The translations under genes and the position numbers were made by a program. This document shows, piece by piece, positions 1 to 5,222 of a stretch of DNA of 5,222 bases. The stretch comes from Candidatus Dadabacteria bacterium (GTDB lineage: Bacteria > J088). The DNA lies in contig RFIY01000284.1 in the NCBI GenBank assembly GCA_003695505.1, positions 1 through 5,222 of the forward strand. Reading direction: 5' to 3'. Positions within the stretch are counted from its first letter, which is position 1. Every line of letters starts with the position of its first letter. The notes beneath the pieces are model-generated. The model was not told where the DNA came from and searched no databases. It saw nothing but the letters and a program-made list of their open reading frames with translations.

Positions 1-741
1 GGCGCCGCCGACGGCCACGATGTTCTGGTTGCGACCGATATCACGCCACGTCGCGAACTCGAACGACAGCAGGAACTGACCGTCGCGATGCTGACCCACG
101 ACCTGAAGACGCCCCTGACCGCCCTTGGCGGTGTACTGTCACTACTCGAGGACACCGAGACGTCCACGTCGGCAGAGCGTCATCGGCTCTACGACGCCGG
201 CACGCGCAATGTACAGCGCATGCTGGCGCTGATCGGCGACATGCTGGAACTGCATCAGTTGCGGCGGGGGCACGCGCAGATACACCTGCAACCCATACGC
301 CCCCGTGAGCTGGTTCAGGAGGTCGTACGGGGGCTGGCGCCTGCGGCCGACGAGGCAGGCGTCTCGCTGACCTGCGGCAGGCTGGACGAGGGCACCATCG
401 TCGCCGATCCGCAACGGCTGCAGCAGGTCGTCGAAAACCTCTGCTCCAACGCGCTGCGCTACGCCGGAAAGGGTGCAACCGCGACCGTGGACGTCGTAGC
501 AACAGCAGACGCCCTGCAGATTGCCGTCAGCGATAACGGCCCCGGCATTCCAGAGGCGATACAACCAATCCTGTTCAAGCCTTTCCAGATTCGCTCCGTT
601 GGTCACAAGCCCCACCCGAACAGTACCGGCCTTGGCCTTGCAACCGCGAAATTGCTGGTCGAACAGATGGGCGGAACCCTGCGCCTGGCGCACACCGGCC
701 CGGACGGCACGCGCTTCTCAATCACATTTCCGAGGGCCTGA
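1..741 (+). CDS. Sensor histidine kinase, C-terminal part (5' end outside the window)
   Basis: Two-component sensor kinase that would autophosphorylate on histidine using ATP and pass the phosphate to a response regulator. The frame is open from base 1, so the ATG at base 88 is internal and the N-terminus is missing. Counting from base 1, residues 1-18 (ending VLVATDITPRREL) look like the end of a PAS domain. A short helical linker follows, then the H-box THDLKTPL with the phospho-acceptor His33 (codon 97-99). The HATPase domain has every expected motif: N-box ENLCSNALRYA (about 145-155), G1 box DNGPGI (178-183), F-box FKPF (192-195) and G2 box STGLGLA (208-214). The protein ends soon after the ATPase, so no receiver or HPt domain is fused at the C-terminus. 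It converges with the HPt gene at 817-1119, which suggests but does not prove a shared relay. The signal sensed cannot be told because the input region is absent. Confidence 0.95.
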   Translation, partial: GAADGHDVLVATDITPRRELERQQELTVAMLTHDLKTPLTALGGVLSLLEDTETSTSAERHRLYDAGTRNVQRMLALIGDMLELHQLRRGHAQIHLQPIRPRELVQEVVRGLAPAADEAGVSLTCGRLDEGTIVADPQRLQQVVENLCSNALRYAGKGATATVDVVATADALQIAVSDNGPGIPEAIQPILFKPFQIRSVGHKPHPNSTGLGLATAKLLVEQMGGTLRLAHTGPDGTRFSITFPRA

Positions 742-816
742 CGCCGCAGATACCTGTCTTCGCCTGTCCAGTAATACGCGAATACGCCCCCCTCACGAAG
801 GCTCGCATCGCCCTCC

Positions 817-1119
817 CTATTCGAAGCGAATCTCGAGTCGATCGAGGAGATCGGCAATCTGTCCAATCAGCTCGCTACAGGCGTCTGCAGCACCGGCGAC
901 AGCCGCCGCTTCGAGTTCCCCGGCCAGATCGGAGAGCGGACGAACGCCGTAGCTGCCACCACTGCCGCGTACGCGATGCGCGACGCGGCGCAAATCTTCG
1001 AAGTTTCCCTGCTCCAGCATGCGCCGCCAGTCCTCCAGCTCGGCGCGACGTTGGGCCAGATACGGTTCGACCAGATCGGCGTAAACGTCGGAAACGGTGA
1101 TCACCAGGCGTTCAGACAT
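817..1119 (-). CDS. Stand-alone HPt (histidine phosphotransfer) domain protein
   Basis: A 100-residue protein that is essentially one HPt four-helix-bundle domain. Such proteins shuttle phosphate between receiver domains in multistep phosphorelays in the cytoplasm. The signature is AHRVRGSGGSYG, in which His48 (codon 978-976) is the expected phosphorylated residue. The usual HxxKG appears here as HxxRG, a conservative Lys-to-Arg change. The preceding helix (VEPYLAQRRAELEDWRRMLE) and the following LSDLAGELEAAA helix fit the family, as does the length. There is no signal peptide or membrane segment. The ATG start has only a weak upstream GGAAAG about 11 bases away. The gene converges with the histidine kinase at 1-741 (75 bases between stops) and diverges from the CapA gene. 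An HPt partner normally needs a hybrid kinase or a receiver, and none is visible here. The family call is firm; the partners are unknown. Confidence 0.88.
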   Translation of the reverse strand: MSERLVITVSDVYADLVEPYLAQRRAELEDWRRMLEQGNFEDLRRVAHRVRGSGGSYGVRPLSDLAGELEAAAVAGAADACSELIGQIADLLDRLEIRFE

Positions 1120-1192
1120 CAGATTGGCAACTTTCCGGACATACCGGGTCTCGTCAGTTTCGGTGTGATGCTATCGGTTACTATATCGTCTT
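1120..1192. promoter_or_regulatory. Divergent intergenic region with possible overlapping -10 elements
   Basis: This 73-base spacer must hold the promoters of both the HPt gene and the CapA gene unless one lies inside a gene. Its AT-rich patch at 1178-1187 contains TACTAT on the + strand (1179-1184, 4 of 6 matches to the -10 consensus) and TATAGT on the - strand (1180-1185, 5 of 6). The two candidates occupy almost the same bases. I see no convincing -35 box at 16-18 bases from either. On the + strand, transcription would begin at about 1191-1193, almost on the CapA ATG. On the - strand it would leave an HPt leader of about 50 bases. This is inference from short motifs only. Confidence 0.35.
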
Positions 1193-2377
1193 ATGATCAC
1201 TTGTGTTCGATTCTTCTGTTCAGGCGCCTTCGCGGCACTGCTGTTCGCGGCCGGCTGTACCCCGCGCGCGACAGATTCCGGCGCGTCGCCGCTGCCACGT
1301 CCTCCTGCCAGCCCCAATCCATCGGGTCTGGCCGTGATGCTGCCCCCGAACGATGCCCCGGCGGCTGCAACCGTGGCGACCAGCCGCTGGAAGTTTGTGT
1401 TTGCCGGCGACATCCTGCTCGCCGGCAGCGCGACCCCGGAGCTGGCGCAGACGGGGTTCGCATCACCATTCACGGCATTCGCAAGTATTCTCAGGCAGGC
1501 GGATCTCGCGATGGCGAACTTCGAGGCCCCGATCGCAACGACGGCTCCGGAATGGCCTGACAAGCGATTCACCTTCCAGATGCCGCGTGCCGTGACCAGA
1601 GCACTGGCAGATGCAGGCTTCGACGTGCTGCATCTCGCCAATAACCACATCGGAGATCACGGGCGTTGGGCGATGCTGGAGTCGGTCCACGCCCTGCAGC
1701 AGGCGGGCCTGTCGCCGTGCGGCGTCGGTCGCAATCGGCAGGCCGCGGCACAACCGGTATTGGTGACTTTACCCAACGGGCTTCGGGTGGCACTGATCTG
1801 TTTTTCGAACACGCTGCCAGAGGAATTCTGGGCTACGACTACGCAACCCGGAGCCGCCTACGGACATCCCGAGGCGGTTTCCGCGGCCGTCAGGCGGGCA
1901 CGTTCGCAAGCTGACCTGGTCATCGCGTCGTTCCACTGGGGTGCGGAACTGATGCGTGAGCCGAAACGCTATCAGCGCGATCTGGCGCATCTGGCCATCG
2001 ATCAGGGCGCCGATATCGTTGTCGGCCACCACCCCCACGTGCTGCAGCCGATCGAGTGGTATCGCGGTCGGCCGATTCTTTACAGCCTTGGCAACTTCGC
2101 ATTCGGCAGTTATAGCCGCAACGTCAGCGAAAGCGCGTTGATCACCATATCCGGCGACGGGGCCTCCGTGACCGATGTCGCGGTTCTGCCGCTCGACGTC
2201 TACAATCCGCGTGTCGTCTTCCATCCGCGCCCGCTCCCGGAAGCAGCAGCGCGCCGGGTTGCCGAGTTTCTGTTCGGCTCCACGGTCACAAGGGATACCG
2301 CGGGCTGGTTTCGTCCTGCAATCTCACCAATGAACACACACAAGGAGGGCCATCATGGCCACAACGCGACCGATTGA
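1193..2377 (+). CDS. CapA-family (poly-gamma-glutamate capsule type) metallophosphoesterase-like lipoprotein
   Basis: A 394-residue CapA/PgsA-like protein. The N-terminus has one Arg, a hydrophobic stretch and a lipobox-like LLFAAGC with Cys22, followed by Thr, so export and lipidation are likely, probably to the outer membrane. Residues 23-65 are a Pro/Ala-rich linker. The CapA domain (about 66-335) shows the family's metallophosphoesterase-like motifs in order: AGDILLAG (71-78), ANFEAP (108-113), LANNHIGDHG (148-157), SFHWG (246-250), GHHPHVLQPIE (278-288) and YSLGNF (297-302). Relatives take part in poly-gamma-glutamate capsule synthesis or export, but many sit in genomes lacking that pathway and have no known substrate. 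No capB or capC partner is visible, so capsule synthesis is not supported. The ATG is the first possible start after an in-frame TGA at 1166-1168. No Shine-Dalgarno sequence precedes it. The last codons overlap the downstream kinase gene. Confidence 0.9.
   Translation: MITCVRFFCSGAFAALLFAAGCTPRATDSGASPLPRPPASPNPSGLAVMLPPNDAPAAATVATSRWKFVFAGDILLAGSATPELAQTGFASPFTAFASILRQADLAMANFEAPIATTAPEWPDKRFTFQMPRAVTRALADAGFDVLHLANNHIGDHGRWAMLESVHALQQAGLSPCGVGRNRQAAAQPVLVTLPNGLRVALICFSNTLPEEFWATTTQPGAAYGHPEAVSAAVRRARSQADLVIASFHWGAELMREPKRYQRDLAHLAIDQGADIVVGHHPHVLQPIEWYRGRPILYSLGNFAFGSYSRNVSESALITISGDGASVTDVAVLPLDVYNPRVVFHPRPLPEAAARRVAEFLFGSTVTRDTAGWFRPAISPMNTHKEGHHGHNATD
2342..2348 (+). promoter_or_regulatory. 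Strong ribosome binding site for the PfkB-family kinase
   Basis: AAGGAGG, a near-perfect Shine-Dalgarno sequence, sits six bases before the ATG at 2355. It fixes that start codon. It lies inside the last part of the CapA reading frame, so ribosomes finishing CapA cross it. This favours translational coupling and one shared transcript. Confidence 0.85.
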
Positions 2378-3353
2378 ACTGTACGGCGTCGGCAACGCGC
2401 TGGTCGACAAACAGGTCAAAGTAACCGATGTCGAGCTGGAAGAGCTCCGGCTCACTCGCGGTGGCATGCAACTGACATCCGCCGACGAGCAAAAAGCGAT
2501 TCTGGACACGATCGGTGATCGCGACGCCGAGCTGCATGCCGGTGGATCCGCTGCCAACACGATTGTCGCCTTCGCGCAAATGGGCGGCCGCGCCGCGTAC
2601 GCCTGTGCGCTCGGGCGCGATGAATTCGGGGAATTCTATCGCCGCGATTTCGAGCGCTACGGGATCCGCCTGGACGCGGCCGAGAAGCATCTGTCTCCGA
2701 CCGGCACCTGCCTGATCCTGATCACACCCGACGGTGAGCGGACAATGAACACGCATCTTGGCGCGTCCGAGCGGCTGGAGGCGACGGAGATCGACTCCGA
2801 TGCGATCTCCGATGCCGAATGGCTGTACGTCGAAGGTTACCTGCTGACGGGCCCCGATCAGCGCGATGCGGCGTTCGCGGCGCTGGAAGCCGCGCGTTCG
2901 GCGGGAACAAAGGTCGCCTTTACGTTCTCGGATGGGTTCGTCGTCGATAGCTGTGGCGACGACATGCGCCACATCGTGCGGGAGTACGCGGACCTCGTCT
3001 TTGCCAACGAGCGCGAGGCCGCCGTGTACACTGGCGAGCGCGAGCCCCTGCACGCGCTTTCGGGGATCGCACGGGAGTGCACGTTGACCTGCATCACGCT
3101 GGGGGAACAGGGTTCAATCATCTGCCAGGATGGCAATATCTGGGAAGTTCCGGTCGAACCGGCGACCCCGGTCGATCTGACCGGTGCTGGCGACATGTTC
3201 GCGGCCGGTTTTCTGTTTGGCCTGATCCGCGGCCTGTCACCGGCTCGTTGCGCGAAGCTCGGCTCCGAGGCTGCGCGCCGCATCGTTCAGCAAATGGGTG
3301 CGCGCCTGACGTCGGGGCTTCCCGAGCTGGCGGAAGGCTACGTGAAGCGCTGA
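2355..3353 (+). CDS. PfkB-family kinase, adenosine-kinase-like
   Basis: A 332-residue cytoplasmic kinase of the ribokinase/PfkB superfamily, which transfers the ATP gamma-phosphate to a sugar or nucleoside hydroxyl. The N-terminal GVGNALVD (11-18) and the first signature GGSAANT (63-69) form the substrate side. FANEREA (216-222) carries the NxxE magnesium-binding motif. DLTGAGDMFAAGFL (274-287) is the second PfkB signature, with the expected catalytic base Asp280 (codon 3192-3194) and its anion-hole glycines. Length is typical. The early GNALVD, the MQL segment and the GGSAANT block resemble the adenosine-kinase-like branch more than fructokinase or ribokinase, but substrate cannot be read with certainty from sequence. 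It starts inside the CapA gene (23-base overlap) with a strong ribosome binding site, and ends five bases before the convergent OmpA-type gene. No purine or sugar pathway gene is adjacent. Confidence 0.92.
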   Translation: MATTRPIELYGVGNALVDKQVKVTDVELEELRLTRGGMQLTSADEQKAILDTIGDRDAELHAGGSAANTIVAFAQMGGRAAYACALGRDEFGEFYRRDFERYGIRLDAAEKHLSPTGTCLILITPDGERTMNTHLGASERLEATEIDSDAISDAEWLYVEGYLLTGPDQRDAAFAALEAARSAGTKVAFTFSDGFVVDSCGDDMRHIVREYADLVFANEREAAVYTGEREPLHALSGIARECTLTCITLGEQGSIICQDGNIWEVPVEPATPVDLTGAGDMFAAGFLFGLIRGLSPARCAKLGSEAARRIVQQMGARLTSGLPELAEGYVKR

Positions 3354-3358
3354 GCGAC

Positions 3359-5222
3359 CTACCGGAGAGATTCGGTCTGGTCGATGCCGAGCAAGTCCTG
3401 AATCAGATCCTGGTATTCCGATGACGGTGTGACCGGGGACGCACCGGTCGTCGCTGGCTCCGGCGCGGTCGTTTCCGGCTCCGCGAATTCGTCGGCGAGC
3501 AGATCCTCATCCAGTTCGACCGTCGCATCTTCTTGTTCGGCCGGCGCTTCGAGCGCGATTTCGACACGCCGATTCAGCGAGCGACTCTTGGGATCCGACC
3601 GCGGGACCAGCGGCTCCGTGTCTCCGTACGCCTCAACGCGAATCCGGTCAGGGTCGATCCCCCGGGCAATCAGCGCCTGGGCGACGGCTTCCGCGCGCGC
3701 CCTGGACAGTTCAAGATTCATCGCTGTGCTGCCGCGGTCATCGGTGTGTCCTCGCACGACGATACGTAGGGTTTCCGGCAACTGGTGCAGCTTGTCCGCG
3801 AGCCGATCGAGCAGTCGCGCCGACTCCGGATCGATCTCTGCCGAATCGGTGCGGAACTGGACCGGATCGCCGAACAGAACCTGCTGACCACGCACAACGA
3901 TTTCGCCCTCTTTGGGCACCGGCACGATGCCGACGGACGCCGCGTGTTCGCCGGGGCTGCCCACCACGATCGTGGTCACGGATGGAATGTAGCCATCGGC
4001 AACAACCGCAATGCGCCATGTGCCCAGCGGCAACTCGTAGTGGATCACGCCATTCGTGTCAGCGGTTTCGCGTGTGACACCGGCAACAAAGCCGGAGGCA
4101 TCCGACACTGGTGCAGCCGTTGTCACATCGGTCACCAGCAGGGAGACGTAGCCGCTCACCTGTTTCTCGCGAATGCGTGGCGCCATTTGATCCAGTACCG
4201 GCGCGGTCGCAGCTAGGAGCGGCAAAAGGTGCAGGCGAATGCGCTCGGAACGGGTCAATACCGTGCGTGTGACCATCGGCAGATAACCAGGTGAACTAAC
4301 CGCGATCGTCACCGGCCCGGCAGGTGCGAGGACTTCCACGGCGCCGTCTTCCTCGGCCCGCTTGCGAATCGCCGTGTCACCGGACCGGTCTGGATTTACG
4401 GTGACGGTCGCGCCTGGCAGCACCCGGTCGTCTGGATCCGCGGCCTCCACACGCAAACCAACGATCTCGCGGCCGCGCCAGCGCTCGGCAGCCTGGACCT
4501 GCCCGGCACGCCGTTGACGCCGCAATGCGCGGCGCAGCGCGCGTCCCTGCGGCACTTCGGGCGCCCCCGGCACCGGCACGACGACTGGCGCAACCGGCGC
4601 CGTCACGGCCGCAACAACCGGGGGCGTTGTCATCGGAATGGTTGCCGCGACAGCCTCGGCTGCACGCGTTGGTGCCGATGGACTGGTTACGGCGACGGTC
4701 GGCGTCGAGACAACCGTTTCCCCGGTGGCTGCTACTGGCGCTGCGCCATCGACCGGGACACGAGGCTCAGCCGGCGGTGCTGTTTCGCCGACCGGCTCGC
4801 CTTCACGCTGGCCTCCGGGAATCAGCGCCCGGGCAATGCCGCCGACAGCGCCCACGGCACCGCGCCCTGCTGACGCGGCTCCCTCGACGGCCTCCGCCGC
4901 TGCGCCTGCTGCAGCTTCTGCCGTCCCCTCGGGCGCGAGCTCTGCCGCGCCTTCGACCCCAGACGGAGCGACCGGAGCGGCCGGCTGTGCTGCCGCCTCT
5001 GGCTCTACTGTTGCCGCACCTGCGTCACCTGCTGCGCCTTCCGGCGTTGCCGCCCCCTCGGGTGCGAGTTCAACCGCGCCTTCGGCGCCAGACGGGGCAA
5101 CCGGCACGGTCGGCTGTGCTGCCGCCTCTGGCTCTGCCGCGGCCGCGCCTGCGCCACCTGCTGCAGCTTCCGACGCCACGGCGCCCTCGGGGGAAAGCTC
5201 AACCGCGCCTTCGGCGCCAGAC
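3359..5222 (-). CDS. Repeat-rich OmpA-family envelope protein, C-terminal part (5' end outside the window)
   Basis: About 620 residues are visible; the frame is open to the right edge. Numbering from the first whole codon (5221-5219): residues 1-100 are Ala/Pro/Glu-rich with 43-residue tandem repeats; 101-225 are Ala/Pro/Val-rich linker; 227-252 are Arg-rich. About 254-334 and 354-434 are two beta-sandwich modules of carboxypeptidase-regulatory type, each with a 'V(A/S)xxGY(L/I)P' motif (SSPGYLP, VADGYIP). About 449-557 is an OmpA-like domain with VLFGDPVQFRTDSAEID and GHTDDRGSTAMNLELSRARA. Asp494 (codon 3742-3740) and Arg509 (3697-3695) are spaced as the pair that binds diaminopimelate in peptidoglycan. 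A 62-residue acidic tail follows. The likely role is a periplasmic or outer-membrane protein gripping the cell wall. The missing N-terminus should hold the signal peptide or membrane anchor. A GTG at 5179 could be taken for the start, but it lies mid-repeat with no signal sequence. The OmpA call is firm; the overall function is unknown. Confidence 0.9.
   Translation of the reverse strand, partial: SGAEGAVELSPEGAVASEAAAGGAGAAAAEPEAAAQPTVPVAPSGAEGAVELAPEGAATPEGAAGDAGAATVEPEAAAQPAAPVAPSGVEGAAELAPEGTAEAAAGAAAEAVEGAASAGRGAVGAVGGIARALIPGGQREGEPVGETAPPAEPRVPVDGAAPVAATGETVVSTPTVAVTSPSAPTRAAEAVAATIPMTTPPVVAAVTAPVAPVVVPVPGAPEVPQGRALRRALRRQRRAGQVQAAERWRGREIVGLRVEAADPDDRVLPGATVTVNPDRSGDTAIRKRAEEDGAVEVLAPAGPVTIAVSSPGYLPMVTRTVLTRSERIRLHLLPLLAATAPVLDQMAPRIREKQVSGYVSLLVTDVTTAAPVSDASGFVAGVTRETADTNGVIHYELPLGTWRIAVVADGYIPSVTTIVVGSPGEHAASVGIVPVPKEGEIVVRGQQVLFGDPVQFRTDSAEIDPESARLLDRLADKLHQLPETLRIVVRGHTDDRGSTAMNLELSRARAEAVAQALIARGIDPDRIRVEAYGDTEPLVPRSDPKSRSLNRRVEIALEAPAEQEDATVELDEDLLADEFAEPETTAPEPATTGASPVTPSSEYQDLIQDLLGIDQTESLR
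3551..3877 (-). other. OmpA-like peptidoglycan-binding domain
   Basis: Domain within the gene at 3359-5222. It opens with the beta strand VLFGDPVQF and closes with SLNRRVEIAL, the usual end of the fold. The GHTDDRGS loop and the LSRARAEAVAQAL helix form the diaminopimelate-binding pocket. Both key residues (Asp and Arg, 15 residues apart) are present, so the domain should be functional. Confidence 0.92.
3920..4462 (-). other. Two consecutive carboxypeptidase-regulatory-like beta-sandwich modules
   Basis: Within the gene at 3359-5222. The first module (about 4462-4220) has LPGATVTVNPDRSGD, a DGAVEVLAPAG turn and TIAVSSPGYLP. The second (about 4162-3920) has the parallel pattern PVSDASGFVAG, TNGVIHYELPLG and RIAVVADGYIP. 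The order 'variable loop, DG/NG turn, strand, GY(L/I)P' is typical of these Ig-like folds, which act as spacers or adhesive modules in exported proteins. A helical linker of about 20 residues (VLDQMAPRIREKQ) separates them. The assignment is by pattern, without a profile search. Confidence 0.65.
4925..5222 (-). repeat. 129-base in-frame tandem repeat (43 residues), at least 2.3 copies, continuing past the window
   Basis: Two full units lie at 5093-5221 and 4964-5092, and a degenerate third begins at 4963 but keeps similarity only to about 4925. Each starts SG(A/V)EGA(V/A)EL and full units end in PVAP. By hand count the two full units share 33 of 43 residues. At the DNA level, 25 bases from 4982 recur exactly at 5111, and 24 bases from 5070 recur at 5199, both with a 129-base shift. 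The period is a multiple of three, so copy number can change without breaking the frame. The copy touching the edge implies more units may follow. Confidence 0.9.

Noticed and set aside
88-90. ATG as the start of the histidine kinase
   Set aside because: The frame is open to base 1 and upstream codons read as a PAS-domain end; starting here would leave only three residues before the phospho-acceptor His.
142-693. Long open frame on the - strand opposite the kinase
   Set aside because: It lies wholly opposite a well-supported HATPase gene; its translation shows no family motifs, and long antisense frames are expected in GC-rich DNA.
742-816. Gap between the kinase and HPt genes as a terminator or small gene
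   Set aside because: Only a short direct repeat (AATACGC twice, 774-788 region) is visible; no stable hairpin with a T-run and no start with a convincing ribosome binding site.
1193-2377. Calling the CapA-family gene a poly-gamma-glutamate capsule synthesis gene
   Set aside because: The neighbours lack the ligase and membrane partners (CapB and CapC types) that define that pathway; only the family name is supported.
2286-3053. 255-codon open frame on the - strand opposite the CapA end and the kinase
   Set aside because: It spans two real genes, its product resembles no domain I know, and the + strand carries clear catalytic motifs.
3361-3377. Possible hairpin ACCG...CGGT just after the kinase gene as a terminator
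   Set aside because: The stem is only about four pairs, has no T-run on either strand, and lies within the OmpA-type coding sequence.
3429-3887. Ser-rich open frame on the + strand opposite the OmpA domain
   Set aside because: Its Ser/Arg-rich low-complexity composition is typical of a mirror of GC-rich code; the opposite strand encodes a complete OmpA domain.
5177-5179. GTG as the start of the OmpA-type gene
   Set aside because: It lies inside a repeat unit, the frame stays open upstream to the window edge with matching repeat residues, and no signal peptide or ribosome binding site accompanies it.

Overview
The window is GC-rich, densely coding bacterial chromosome-type DNA with five genes: two run off the edges and three are complete. 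Codon choice (strong G/C third positions), the HPt and OmpA-type proteins and a putative outer-membrane lipoprotein point to a Gram-negative bacterium. A proteobacterium, perhaps a gammaproteobacterium, is my best guess, but nothing here fixes the genus. I see no RNA gene, insertion sequence, CRISPR array or attachment site.

Layout. Bases 1-741 (+) are the 3' end of a sensor histidine kinase: PAS tail, H-box and ATPase. It ends without a receiver domain. After a 75-base gap, 817-1119 (-) encodes a free-standing 100-residue HPt phosphotransfer protein, convergent with the kinase. A 73-base divergent spacer (1120-1192) holds possible overlapping -10 elements. It separates the HPt gene from a + strand pair: a CapA-family metallophosphoesterase-like lipoprotein (1193-2377) and a PfkB/adenosine-kinase-like sugar or nucleoside kinase (2355-3353). 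These two overlap by 23 bases, and the kinase's strong ribosome binding site lies inside the CapA gene. Five bases further on, and convergent, comes the 3' part of a long gene (3359-5222, -). It encodes an Ala/Pro-rich repeat region, two carboxypeptidase-regulatory-like beta-sandwich modules, an OmpA-like peptidoglycan-binding domain and an acidic tail. Its N-terminus lies beyond the right edge.

How they may work together. The kinase and HPt gene could belong to one phosphorelay whose receiver lies elsewhere. CapA and PfkB are probably co-transcribed and translationally linked, though no shared pathway is evident. The OmpA protein is a likely envelope protein anchored to peptidoglycan. The most unusual feature is a 129-base in-frame tandem repeat in its gene that continues past the window edge. 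I found no clear sign of a wholly new system.
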